Assembly: GCA_964463655.1 (NCBI GenBank)
Contig: CAYXDG010000005.1
Location: 1-64,000 of the forward strand
DNA: 64,000 bases
Source of the DNA: Halothece sp964463655
Lineage (GTDB): Bacteria > Cyanobacteriota > Cyanobacteriia > Cyanobacteriales > Rubidibacteraceae
Direction of reading: 5' to 3'
Part shown: positions 17,329-25,953 of the stretch, piece by piece
Position numbering within the stretch: the first letter of the stretch is position 1
Layout: each line of letters starts with the position of its first letter
Notes under the pieces: generated by a model
Databases searched by the model: none
Told to the model about the DNA's origin: nothing
What the model saw: only the letters and a program-made list of their open reading frames with translations
Program-made: the position numbers and the translations under genes

Positions 17329-17474
17329 GGGAATTAGGATTGTAACGATAATACTGTGGTAATTTTCTTCTTATACCTTAATCCAAAACAAAGGTTCGCG
17401 CTAGAGTTAATGTTTTGTCAAGGCTTAAAAAACGGTATAGTAAAAATCTGGTAGCTTCTGGTTAGAAATCATTC

Positions 17475-18398
17475 ATGGCTTTTTCTCAAGTGACAGTGCA
17501 AGTTCCAGCGACAACCGCCAACCTTGGGCCCGGGTTTGATTGTTTGGGGGTCGCGTTAACCCTCACCAATCAGTTTCGGTTCACATTGGTGAAAACGGGA
17601 ACTAACCCAGAAATTATCGTTCAGGGAGAGGAAGCACAACGGGTAAGTACCCAAACCGATAATTTAATTTACCGCGCTTTTGCCAGCTTTTACGAGCAGT
17701 TTGGACAAGCTCCGCCATCGGTTAAAATTGAGATTAACCTTGGCGTTCCTCTCTCACGGGGGTTAGGGAGTTCAGCAACAGCGATTGTCGGTGGATTATT
17801 AGCTGCGAATGTCTTAGCAGGGAATCCTCTAGAAGAGCAAGAGGTCTTACAAAAAGCGATCGCGATCGAAGGACATCCTGATAATATTGTCCCAGCTTTT
17901 CTCGGCGGGTGTCGTCTAGCAATTCCTACTGATCACAATTGGGAAATCTGTCCCATCCCTTGGTCAGAGTCTTTAATTCCTGTGGTGGCGATTCCTGATT
18001 TTGAACTTTCTACCCAACAAGCGCGATCGGTGTTACCTTTACAGGTGAGTCGCAATGTTGCTATTTTTAATCTTGCTCACTTTGGTTTACTCTTACGCGC
18101 TCTTGAAACAGGACGAGGAGACTGGTTACGCCTAGGAATGCAAGACCAACTCCATCAACCTTACCGTCAGCAACTGATTCCGGGTTATCAAGCTGTGCAA
18201 GCAGCGGCTCTGAGTGTGGGTGCTTATGGTCTCGTCATTAGTGGCGCAGGACCGACGCTTCTTGCCCTGACCAGTGTTGGCAATGCCACCACGGTTGCTA
18301 GAGAAATGCAAAGCGCCTGGCAAAAAGCAGGGATTAGCTCCAGAGTGGAAGTGTTAAAAGTGAGTCTCGAAGGTGCAACAATTCAAGTAAATTCCTAA
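17475..18398 (+). CDS. thrB: Homoserine kinase
   Basis: The 307-residue GHMP kinase phosphorylates homoserine on the path to threonine. It shows PATTANLGPGFDCLGVAL at the N-terminus, the ATP loop PLSRGLGSSATAIVGG (about 90-105), HPDNIVPAFLGG, and the C-terminal GAYGLVISGAGPTLLAL motif 3. It is full length and ATG 17475 gives the standard start. The thrC and hom genes are not nearby. Confidence 0.95.
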   Translation: MAFSQVTVQVPATTANLGPGFDCLGVALTLTNQFRFTLVKTGTNPEIIVQGEEAQRVSTQTDNLIYRAFASFYEQFGQAPPSVKIEINLGVPLSRGLGSSATAIVGGLLAANVLAGNPLEEQEVLQKAIAIEGHPDNIVPAFLGGCRLAIPTDHNWEICPIPWSESLIPVVAIPDFELSTQQARSVLPLQVSRNVAIFNLAHFGLLLRALETGRGDWLRLGMQDQLHQPYRQQLIPGYQAVQAAALSVGAYGLVISGAGPTLLALTSVGNATTVAREMQSAWQKAGISSRVEVLKVSLEGATIQVNS

Positions 18399-18440
18399 GC
18401 CTTTTGGATATTGATTGACGAAAAGGCCATCAAAAAATAA

Positions 18441-18734
18441 AATTTAAACGCGATCGCGTTTCCCTGCGTCAACAAGGGAATATTTCTGGGGCGTTTTGCA
18501 AAGAATGCAGCTACTAGGCACTCGTCACCAGTTGGGAAGTCTTTAACTGGTTGCGCTACGTTGACTCAAGAATCGAGTACCGAGACGATTATACCCCTCG
18601 GCGATTGGTTACAATTAGACTTAAATGAATGGGAGTGCGCGATCGTTTCTCCCAGTTTAAATATTGACGATCTCAGTTGTTTTCAATTAACAGATACCCA
18701 AGGGTTACTCCTCAAATTAAAACCCAGTCATTAG
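18441..18734 (+). pseudogene. Decayed open frame between thrB and DUF2267 gene
   Basis: One frame is open from 18441 to a TAG at 18732-18734 (97 codons) but has no ATG or GTG. The first usable start is TTG 18561, giving 57 residues. The C-terminal part reads like real protein (PLGDWLQLDLNEWECAIVSP, then QLTDTQGLLLKLKPSH), and the upstream protein-like reading is in another frame up to a TAG near 18516. This suggests a broken gene. The family is not recognised; a short real gene from the TTG is the alternative. Confidence 0.35.
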
Positions 18735-18842
18735 CAATTAACAATTGTGTCTAGGGAAAGATGCAAGTCGAATCAAATCCCTGTAAATTAAACCAATCTG
18801 ATTTGCTTCAAACAAGCTAAACTAACAGAACAAGGAAAATAA

Positions 18843-19355
18843 ATGTTGAAGAAAATGGAAGAAAATCAACCTGAATCCCTAGGACAAAGTCCCGCAACCC
18901 CGATCGCCTCTGAGAATGAACCCTTTCTCGAAAAGGTGAAAATAAAAGCCGGTGTTGATGATATCTTTGATGCCAGAGACATTTCTGAGGTGGTTTTTCG
19001 CACTATGCGCGACCTGATGACCACAGACGCTGCTGACCGTGTACTTGAAGAGTTAAAAGAGGAAAAAGCGATTCGTAGTGATGATCAATCCCTCCAAGAT
19101 GAAATTTCAGACCTGTGGAGAGATACGAACCCGATTGTTGCTTTCTTGAGTCGTGTTCGACCTGTGTTAAACATTGATGATGAAACCTTCTTATTCCGTA
19201 TTCGTCAAGAGGGTGGACTCCAACGGGGAATTGAACCAGAAGTCGCCATTAACGCTGTCTTTTCCGCAACGAAAGATGAACTCTCTCAAGAGCGCATTCA
19301 AGAAATTGCTGAAGCCCTGCCAGGAAAAATTCGTCAACTTTGGGAAAAAGCATAA
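18843..19355 (+). CDS. DUF2267 domain protein
   Basis: The 170-residue acidic protein has two copies of a helical unit. The first covers about residues 38-100 (ARDISEVVFRTMRDLMTTDAADRVLEELKEE), and the second about 110-168 (DDETFLFRIRQEGG, then INAVFSATKDELSQERIQEI). DUF2267 proteins are often stress-associated; the biochemical role is unknown. ATG 18843 or the ATG five codons later could be used. A strong intrinsic terminator follows. Confidence 0.75.
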   Translation: MLKKMEENQPESLGQSPATPIASENEPFLEKVKIKAGVDDIFDARDISEVVFRTMRDLMTTDAADRVLEELKEEKAIRSDDQSLQDEISDLWRDTNPIVAFLSRVRPVLNIDDETFLFRIRQEGGLQRGIEPEVAINAVFSATKDELSQERIQEIAEALPGKIRQLWEKA

Positions 19356-19374
19356 TTAATATATCTTAACTTAA

Positions 19375-19410
19375 GGTTGGGGTTGAGCGCTGTTGACCCC
19401 GACTTTTTAT
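19375..19410 (+). terminator. Intrinsic terminator after the DUF2267 gene
   Basis: GGGGTTGA (19379-19386) pairs with TTGACCCC (19393-19400) through an 8-bp stem with two G-T pairs, extendable by three more pairs at the base. The loop is six bases and TTTTT follows at 19404-19408. It lies 20 bases past the stop. Confidence 0.8.
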
Positions 19411-19416
19411 TTTAAA

Positions 19417-19726
19417 TTCTCTTTGCATACCACATTTTTGCTATTTTGTCCACTTTTTGTGATTTATATCATGCTAGTTGTAACATAACTTCATGTGCAT
19501 TTCGACCCCCTAATTTTGGCGGGGTTGGGTCAAGGGAATAACGAGAGAATAAGGCTTTAAGGGTGCTTTTTTGAAAATTGGCACTATTTCCCATTGTGCT
19601 ACGAGCATTTTATAACGGGAAAGCATCCTTGTCAAGCGTGGAAGGTTGAAATCGCGGAAATTCGTTCAATGTTAAGAATTATGATGGCATCATGATTTCA
19701 AGGGTAATTGCAAAGGAAAAATGACA
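19417..19726. other. Intergenic region between DUF2267 gene and cobN
   Basis: No gene is seen. It contains a weak ACCCC...GGGGT hairpin near 19504-19525 and a near-perfect palindrome ATGATG-G-CATCAT at about 19681-19693, which may mark the end of the cobN transcript. No transposon ends or RNA gene were recognised. Confidence 0.4.
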
Positions 19727-22700
19727 TTATTCATGATTAATTGTCTCTACAACTGCTTCTGCTTGGTGAACAATTGCTCTTAATTCATCTAAAGTTTTCT
19801 GGGGTGCATTATTCCATATTCCCCGTTGGTTCGCTTCTAATAATCTTTCGGCGATGTCTCGCAGCGCCCAAGGGTTTTTATCTTCTAAAAACTTCTGGAC
19901 AGTTTCATCCAATAAATACGCATTCGCCACGCCTTCATACATATAATCTTCTACACATTGCGCGGTGGCATCATAAGCGAATAAATAATCGACGGTTGCT
20001 GAGATTTCAAAAGCCCCTTTATAGCCATGACGCATCACTCCTGCCAGCCATTTTGGGTTAATAACACGCGATCGATAAACGCGAGCAATCTCTTCTTTTA
20101 ATTGTCTGACCTTTGGCTTTTCCATAACAGAATTATCCCCAAAATAGGTCTGAGGATTTTTCCCCGTTACAGAACGAACAGCAACTGTTAATCCCCCTTG
20201 GAATTGGTAATAGTCATCGGAGTCTAATAAATCGTGTTCACGGTTGTCTTGGTTATGGAGAACAACCTGTAAGTTTTCCAAGCGTTTTTTAAAGGCTTCT
20301 GGTGCTGCTTTTCCGATTCCTTTTTGGGTGTAAGCGTAGCTACTCCAGTTGATATAAGCACGGGCTAAATCCTCATCGGTTTCCCAATTTTGCGATTCAA
20401 TTAATCCTTGTAATCCTGCACCGTAAGCGCCTGGTTTTGAGCCAAAGATGCGATCGCGCGATCGCGCGGTTGCTTCCTCCAAAGTTAATCCTTTTTCTTG
20501 CCAGTATTTCGTTTCGGTTTGCACTTGTTTGGCGAGGGGATTGTCTTCAGGACTTTCGCTTAATTTCGAGACCGCTTCTGTTACTTGGTTAAACAAGTCT
20601 AGCAAGTTGGGAAACCCATCTCTAAAAAATCCAGAGATGCGTAAGGTAACATCAACGCGAGGACGTTCTAAGACAGACAAAGGAATAATTTCAAAGTCAA
20701 CAACTCGTCGGGAAATGCCATCCCAAATCGGTTTTACTCCCATCAAAGCAAATGCCTGTGCGATATCGTCTCCTCCTGTTCTCATGGTAGAAGTTCCCCA
20801 GACAGAAATGGCTAAAGATTGAGGATATTCGCCATTATCTTGAGTGTATCTTTCGATGAGTGCTTCGGCTGCTTTTTGTCCCACATCCCAAGCGGTTTCT
20901 GTGGGAATTCCTCTGATATCAACAGAATAAAAATTACGTCCTGTGGGTAACACATCAGGTCGTCCTCTGGTTGGCGCACCAGAAGCACCTGGGGGGATAT
21001 AGTTTCCCTTCAATCCTTTTAGTAAATGTTTGATTTCTTGAGGAGTGGCTTGGAGGTTTGGGAGGAGAGAGGTTTGGATCCAATTGAGTTCTTTTTGCAG
21101 GAGAGAGGGGAGAGAGGAGAAAGGTTTGTTTTCCAGAATGTGTCTAGAAATGAGTTCGCTGGCATAAGTTTCTATGACTTCTACTGCATCGCCGATGATC
21201 CGACAGTTTGATAATCTTTCTAAGAGAGAATGGTTAATTTTAGGAAGAGAGAAAGGAAGAGAATAATCATCGGTAAGTGGATCGAAATCGAGATGATAGG
21301 ATTGGGCGATCGCGCGGGTGATTCCTAAATGATTTATTCCAGGAGAACGAGCGATAGACAGGATTAAATCTTTCAGTTGTCTTCCTTGGGGACAGCAGCC
21401 AAAGATATGTAAGCCATCTCTGATTTGTGCTTCTTTTAACTCACAGAGATAGCCATCTGCTACCGTTAGAAACTCACTGATCTGATTACGGTCAAATACA
21501 TCCATTCCGAAATCTTGATGGAGGTTTTCTGAAGTTACCAACTCTGTAATTTTATCTGCGATTAAAGGGAGACGAGAAGGGTCAAGGGTTTGTGCTTCAT
21601 AGTATTCATCAATCAATCCTTCCAACTGTTGCAATCTTCCATATAATTCTGCACGAGTGAGAGGGGGCGTTAAATGGTCTAAAATGATGCCGTGAGCGCG
21701 ACGTTTCGCTTGCGATCCTTCTCCTGGGTCGTTGACAATGAAGGGATAAAAATGAGGAATAGAACCAAGGGCAATTTCAGGATAACAGGTGTTGCTGAGA
21801 CTAATACTTTTTCCGGGTAACCATTCTAGGTTGCCATGTTTTCCCACATGAACCATCGCTTTGGTTTGAAATTGATACCGTAACCAAAAGTAGAAAGCGA
21901 GATAGTCGGGAGTGGGTTCTAAATCAGGAGAATGATAGTTTAAAGTTGGAGCGCGATCGTATCCTCTCGATGGCTGTATTCCCACAAAGATATTTCCTAA
22001 CTGTATGCCAGAAATCGAGAAAGCATCTGTTTTTACTTCTCCCCAACGTTCAGTTATTTCTTGTCTGACTTTCTCGGGAAGTTTGGAAAAGTATCTTTGA
22101 TAACTCTCTCTAGAAAGAGACTGTTTCACTGGACGATAAGACCATCCTTCTGGATCATTTGTCACGCCTTCTGTTAACCATTGAATTAACTCATCCCCTG
22201 TGTCGGGAAGGGAAGAGATAGTATAGCCATCTGCTTGGAATGCTTGTAAGATTTCAACACAACTTTGAGGGGTATCTAACCCGACACCATTGGCAATTCT
22301 CCCGTCTTTGTTGGGATAATTAGCTAGAATGAGAGCGACTTTTTTTTCAGAGTTTGGAGTCTGGGAAAGATTGAGCCAATTTTGAGCGAGTTCAACAACA
22401 AAGGTCACGCGATCGCGCACTGGTTCATATCCCACAACATCTGTTTCTAAATGTTCATTCCATTGCTGAGAAGACTTAAAAGAAATAGCACGAGTAATCA
22501 CCCGTCCATCTACTTCTGGAAGCGCCACATTCATAGCGACATCGCGAGGACTTAATCCTTGCATTCCCTGTTCCCATTGTTCTTTTGTTCCCCCACTTAA
22601 AATCACCTGTAGAACAGGAACATTGATTTGTTCCCAAAAACTGCTTTGTTGTTCCTCGCCAAACTTAGTCAGAGAGAAGCTAGTGGTATTTAGAATGAGT

Positions 22701-23449
22701 TCTACATCCTGACAATGTTCTAAGACTTCTCTTTGGACATCTTCCAGACTCAAAGCCGAGACAAAGATGGGAATAGGGGATAAGTTTCTCTGAGATAGTT
22801 CCTCACACAGAACATCAATGGGTGCTGTGTTTCCTGCTAAGTAATGAGCGCGGTAAAATAGAATGACAATCTTTCCTTGACTGGTTTTATTTTTGGGAAC
22901 AAACGAATAAATCCCTACCCGAGGAACTGATTTTGCTGTCGGGGGCTGATAGTTTTTCCCACAGCCTATATCTGCAATAAACTGTAAACCATGACGACAG
23001 TTTTCTATCCCTCCTTCGATGAAATATTGCCAGAGTTTGTTCACCGCAGAAAGGGAGACTGTCGAGTGACTGATTAAGGTAGGGTCAGCGCGATCGTCCC
23101 CTGGGATAACAAACAGGAATATCCCCTTTTCTTCGGCTATTTCTTTAACAACTTCCAAGCCATAAGACCAGTACGCACGTCCCCCTAACAATCGTAAAAT
23201 AATAATATTTGCTTGACTTAAAACTGTGTCTGCATAAGTGTCAATGCTTAACTCTTGTTGCAAGTTTAAAAGGTTAGCCACCCGCACTTGGGGAAAGTCA
23301 GAGGGAAGCTGAGACACAGCGGTCGCTAATATTTGAACATCTGTGTCTGCTGCGGTTAAAAAGATAATTGGTGCAGGAGTTTGTTCAATGAAAACCACCC
23401 CTTCTGTTTCGGGATTCCATCCCCCTGGCGTTGCTGCAATACGGTGCAT
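19727..23449 (-). CDS. cobN: Cobaltochelatase large subunit CobN
   Basis: The 1240-residue protein is the length and block order of CobN/ChlH-type chelatase large subunits. It has HVGKHGNLEWLPGKS near residue 540, GNYIPPGASGAPTRGRPDVLPTGRNFYSVDIRG, WGTSTMRTGGDDIAQAFALMGV and the C-terminal AWALRDIAERLLEANQRG-like ending. CobN uses small AAA+ partners to insert cobalt into the corrin ring in aerobic cobalamin synthesis. The N-terminal MHRIAATPGGWNP and lack of ChlH-specific blocks point to CobN rather than magnesium chelatase ChlH. I could not see the cobST partners; cyanobacteria often share ChlI/ChlD. No cobalamin riboswitch box was found upstream. Confidence 0.88.
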   Translation of the reverse strand: MHRIAATPGGWNPETEGVVFIEQTPAPIIFLTAADTDVQILATAVSQLPSDFPQVRVANLLNLQQELSIDTYADTVLSQANIIILRLLGGRAYWSYGLEVVKEIAEEKGIFLFVIPGDDRADPTLISHSTVSLSAVNKLWQYFIEGGIENCRHGLQFIADIGCGKNYQPPTAKSVPRVGIYSFVPKNKTSQGKIVILFYRAHYLAGNTAPIDVLCEELSQRNLSPIPIFVSALSLEDVQREVLEHCQDVELILNTTSFSLTKFGEEQQSSFWEQINVPVLQVILSGGTKEQWEQGMQGLSPRDVAMNVALPEVDGRVITRAISFKSSQQWNEHLETDVVGYEPVRDRVTFVVELAQNWLNLSQTPNSEKKVALILANYPNKDGRIANGVGLDTPQSCVEILQAFQADGYTISSLPDTGDELIQWLTEGVTNDPEGWSYRPVKQSLSRESYQRYFSKLPEKVRQEITERWGEVKTDAFSISGIQLGNIFVGIQPSRGYDRAPTLNYHSPDLEPTPDYLAFYFWLRYQFQTKAMVHVGKHGNLEWLPGKSISLSNTCYPEIALGSIPHFYPFIVNDPGEGSQAKRRAHGIILDHLTPPLTRAELYGRLQQLEGLIDEYYEAQTLDPSRLPLIADKITELVTSENLHQDFGMDVFDRNQISEFLTVADGYLCELKEAQIRDGLHIFGCCPQGRQLKDLILSIARSPGINHLGITRAIAQSYHLDFDPLTDDYSLPFSLPKINHSLLERLSNCRIIGDAVEVIETYASELISRHILENKPFSSLPSLLQKELNWIQTSLLPNLQATPQEIKHLLKGLKGNYIPPGASGAPTRGRPDVLPTGRNFYSVDIRGIPTETAWDVGQKAAEALIERYTQDNGEYPQSLAISVWGTSTMRTGGDDIAQAFALMGVKPIWDGISRRVVDFEIIPLSVLERPRVDVTLRISGFFRDGFPNLLDLFNQVTEAVSKLSESPEDNPLAKQVQTETKYWQEKGLTLEEATARSRDRIFGSKPGAYGAGLQGLIESQNWETDEDLARAYINWSSYAYTQKGIGKAAPEAFKKRLENLQVVLHNQDNREHDLLDSDDYYQFQGGLTVAVRSVTGKNPQTYFGDNSVMEKPKVRQLKEEIARVYRSRVINPKWLAGVMRHGYKGAFEISATVDYLFAYDATAQCVEDYMYEGVANAYLLDETVQKFLEDKNPWALRDIAERLLEANQRGIWNNAPQKTLDELRAIVHQAEAVVETINHE

Positions 23450-23498
23450 AAATTCTTTTGCTGATTAAATCCTACTCTCAAAAATAATATTTATTAAG

Positions 23499-23551
23499 AC
23501 TGGCTTGACTCTGTTTAGGAATCTGCTATCTTACAAAAAGGTTGAGCCAGT
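23499..23551 (+). promoter_or_regulatory. Long-arm inverted repeat in the cobN-gvpA divergent region
   Basis: ACTGGCTTGAC (23499-23509) can pair with GTTGAGCCAGT (23541-23551) through 11 bp including two G-U pairs, around a 31-base loop. The G-U pairs become A-C mismatches on the other strand, so the structure is better as a plus-strand RNA (the gvpA direction). No function is known. Confidence 0.35.
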
Positions 23552-23900
23552 TAGATGACTATTTAATTTGAGTTGATTGTTGCAGTTTTTAACATTTTTT
23601 TCATCTAAACCGTAAATCATTTTGGCTGGTTTGTCAATCAATTGATTCTCATTTTGTTCAGACTGTACTAAAGAAGGGCGATCGCGTTTTCTCTCAGTTC
23701 AGTGTAACTGACAATTCCTACATAGCTTAGAAAAAGTAGAAAAATAACTGGTTGGTTGCAAAAGACAGAACAATAGGAGATAATGACGAGGAAGTCACAA
23801 CAGAAAATAAAGTAACCAATTAGTTGTTATTCTAGCTTGATCACCAATCAAGTTTTTTTCTGGGTGTCTCATGACTCTAAAAATTACCAAGGAGAAAGAA
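23552..23900 (+). promoter_or_regulatory. gvpA upstream region and leader
   Basis: A gene-free stretch lies ahead of gvpA. It contains the 12-base palindrome AATCAATTGATT (23636-23647) and the word TTTGTCAAT...TGATTCTxATT, which recurs after gvpA (24123-24146). A terminator-like hairpin stands 42 bases before the ATG. The gvpA ribosome site AAGGAGAAAG is at about 23888-23897. A promoter must lie here, but no convincing -35/-10 pair could be fixed. Confidence 0.45.
23834..23859 (+). terminator. Terminator-like hairpin in the gvpA leader
   Basis: CTTGAT (23836-23841) and ATCAAG (23847-23852) form a 6-bp stem with a 5-base loop, extendable by a G-T and an A-T pair, and followed by seven T (23853-23859). 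There is no plus-strand gene upstream for it to terminate, so an attenuator ahead of gvpA is a candidate reading. The stem is A/T-rich and weak. Confidence 0.45.
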
Positions 23901-24122
23901 ATGGCTGTTGAAAAAACAAACTCTTCTTCCAGCTTAGGAGAAGTGGTCGATCGCATTTTAGATAAAGGTGTTGTGGTTGATTTATGGGTACGAGTTTCCC
24001 TCGTTGGGATTGAATTACTTGCTGTCGAAGCACGGGTTGTCATTGCATCTGTTGAAACTTATCTCAAATATGCGGAAGCAGTGGGATTAACCGCTGCTGC
24101 TGCTGCACCCGCAGAAGCATAG
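23901..24122 (+). CDS. gvpA: Gas vesicle structural protein GvpA
   Basis: The 73-residue hydrophobic protein forms the ribs of the gas vesicle shell. It has near-canonical sequence: MAVEKTNSSSSLGEVVDRIL, DKGVVVDLWVRVSLVGIELL, VEARVVIASVETYLKYAEA, then an Ala-rich tail. The start is ATG 23901, 6-7 bases after an AAGGAG site; an in-frame ATG at 23871 would add ten residues not found in GvpA. Only one gvpA is present, whereas many cyanobacteria have repeated copies. The Ala-run tail is slightly longer than the usual 70-71 residues. Confidence 0.98.
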   Translation: MAVEKTNSSSSLGEVVDRILDKGVVVDLWVRVSLVGIELLAVEARVVIASVETYLKYAEAVGLTAAAAAPAEA

Positions 24123-24218
24123 TTTGTCAATTGATTCTGATTAGACAATGGGGAAATGCCAAGAAACTATCTTGGGTTTCCTCTTACTAAAGTTACTCAA
24201 TTTCAAAGGGAAGAAAAA

Positions 24219-24863
24219 ATGGCATCTTTAAGGGAAACTTGGGATCAACAAGCGCAAAAACGTCAACAAGAAATTCGTCAGCGCCAAGGAGAGATTAAAG
24301 AAACTCGCGCTCAAATTCAAGAAAGTTTACAGATTCAACAGGAAAATCGCTTAGCTGATACAGAACAAATACAAGCAGAATTAAGAGCGTATCGCTCTAG
24401 TTTAGCAGAGAATACAGAAGCCTTCCTCAAGTTAACACAAGATCAAAGAACACAGATGGCGCAAGAATTAAATCAAGGGTTGAGTGAGTTTCGAGAACTG
24501 TTAACTCAAGAAACTTTTAATCAGCTACAACAATTAGAATTAGAGAGAAAAGAATGCGCGATCGCCCTGCAAGATTATCTCACAGAATTTCATAAAAATC
24601 TAGAGATTAGCATGGCAAATTGGCGCAGCGCCACACAAGCAGAACAACAGCAACTAGCTGATCAATTACGAGAAGATTTAAATACCTTCTCTAATAATCT
24701 GATCGCAGAAGTGGATGAACTGTTGACCCGTTTACAAAACGATCGCGCCATGAACGCACAACAACAGAAAGAAAGTTTGTTAACTTTCCGTCGCCAACTA
24801 ACTGCTTATGTTTGGGGAGAAAACACTTTAGAAGATAATACCCCATTTGTTGCTGATGTTTAG
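24219..24863 (+). CDS. gvpC: Gas vesicle outer scaffold protein GvpC
   Basis: The 214-residue helical protein coats and stiffens the gas vesicle. Counting shows exact 33-residue periodicity: the anchors LRAY, LSEF, LTEF, LNTF and LLTF begin at residues 55, 88, 121, 154 and 187. That gives four full repeats plus a terminal half. The C-terminus KESLLTFRRQL resembles other cyanobacterial GvpC ends. ATG 24219 follows AGGGAAG; the frame open to 24156 adds 21 residues unlike GvpC. The number and sequence of the repeats set vesicle width and collapse pressure in characterised species. Repeat sequence conservation is low compared with Anabaena, so ordinary alignment could miss it. Confidence 0.93.
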   Translation: MASLRETWDQQAQKRQQEIRQRQGEIKETRAQIQESLQIQQENRLADTEQIQAELRAYRSSLAENTEAFLKLTQDQRTQMAQELNQGLSEFRELLTQETFNQLQQLELERKECAIALQDYLTEFHKNLEISMANWRSATQAEQQQLADQLREDLNTFSNNLIAEVDELLTRLQNDRAMNAQQQKESLLTFRRQLTAYVWGENTLEDNTPFVADV

Positions 24864-24876
24864 AACAGTTAATGAA

Positions 24877-24895
24877 CCCCCCTTATTAATGGGGG
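24877..24895. repeat. C-run/G-run hairpin between gvpC and gvpN
   Basis: CCCCCC, eight bases (TTATTAAT), GGGGG. It is the same style as hairpins at 29985, 41755 and 60022. No T-run follows; it may stabilise the gvpAC message or reduce read-through into gvpN. Confidence 0.5.
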
Positions 24896-24923
24896 AAATA
24901 TGACGAATAATTAATTAAAAGAA

Positions 24924-25859
24924 ATGACCACAGTTTTACACGCTCGTCCGAAAGGATTTGTTTCTACCCCTAGCATTGATCGCATTAGTCGTCGTGCTTG
25001 GCGCTATCTCCAATCAGGGTTTTCCATTCACTTACGGGGTCCTGCGGGGACTGGAAAAACAACCCTCGCCATGCACTTAGCTGATTTACTCAATCGTCCG
25101 ATTATGTTATTGTATGGAGATGATGAATTTAAGAGCACTGATTTAATCGGGAATAATAAAGGTTACACTCGTAAAAAAATTGTGGATAATTATATCCATA
25201 GTGTTCTCAAAGAAGAAGATGAATTACGCCAACAATGGGTTGATTCTCGCTTAACAATGGCTTGTCGAGAAGGATTTACGCTGGTATATGATGAATTTAA
25301 TCGATCGCCCCCAGAAGTCAATAATGTGCTACTATCAGCATTAGAAGAAAAACTATTAGTGCTTCCTCCTGATAGTCATCGATCAGAATATGTGCGAGTG
25401 AGTCCGAACTTTCGGGCAATTTTTACCTCAAATCCTGAAGAATATTGGGGAGTTCATGGAACACAAGACGCACTGCTCGATCGCGTCATTACGATTAATC
25501 TTCCCGAACCAGACTTACAAACACAACTCGCAATTGTTATGAAAAAAGTGGGAATTAATTCTCAAGATGGGGAAGTCATTGTTAACCTAGTTCGTAGTTT
25601 TCGCGATCGCGCTGGGACTGAAAATTCTTCTGGGTTACGCGCTTGTATTATGATTGCACAGATTTGTCATCAACATGAAATTCCTGTTCAAAATACCGAT
25701 CCAGACTTTCAAGATATCTGTTATGATATTTTGTGTTCCCGATGTTCCCTTTCTCCTCAAGATTCTAGCGTCATTTTAGAAACCTTATTTCAAGAAGACG
25801 AGCTAGAATTATTTGTCGAAGACGAAGCAAATCCTGTACCATCAGTGGTGATGGAATAA
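24924..25859 (+). CDS. gvpN: Gas vesicle AAA+ ATPase GvpN
   Basis: The 311-residue MoxR-like AAA+ protein has Walker A GPAGTGKT (39-46) and Walker B LVYDEFNR (about 120-127). The sensor region has AIFTSNPEEYWG, and LLDRVITINLP follows. GvpN is needed for full-size vesicles and is thought to work on GvpC or the shell during growth. ATG 24924 follows a weak site in the A/T-rich spacer. Length and motifs are complete. It sits between gvpC and gvpJ as in other cyanobacteria. Confidence 0.96.
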   Translation: MTTVLHARPKGFVSTPSIDRISRRAWRYLQSGFSIHLRGPAGTGKTTLAMHLADLLNRPIMLLYGDDEFKSTDLIGNNKGYTRKKIVDNYIHSVLKEEDELRQQWVDSRLTMACREGFTLVYDEFNRSPPEVNNVLLSALEEKLLVLPPDSHRSEYVRVSPNFRAIFTSNPEEYWGVHGTQDALLDRVITINLPEPDLQTQLAIVMKKVGINSQDGEVIVNLVRSFRDRAGTENSSGLRACIMIAQICHQHEIPVQNTDPDFQDICYDILCSRCSLSPQDSSVILETLFQEDELELFVEDEANPVPSVVME

Positions 25860-25953
25860 TTGAAAAACGCAACTGTCATTAATCAAAATTTTAGGAATCT
25901 TCCTCCAATGATTAATTCTCCTAAACTGTCGCTCATCTTGCAACCAAAAACTT

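Noticed and set aside
23450..23600. Cobalamin riboswitch upstream of cobN
   Set aside because: No B12-box-like GCCACTG or the expected conserved loops were found on the cobN strand.
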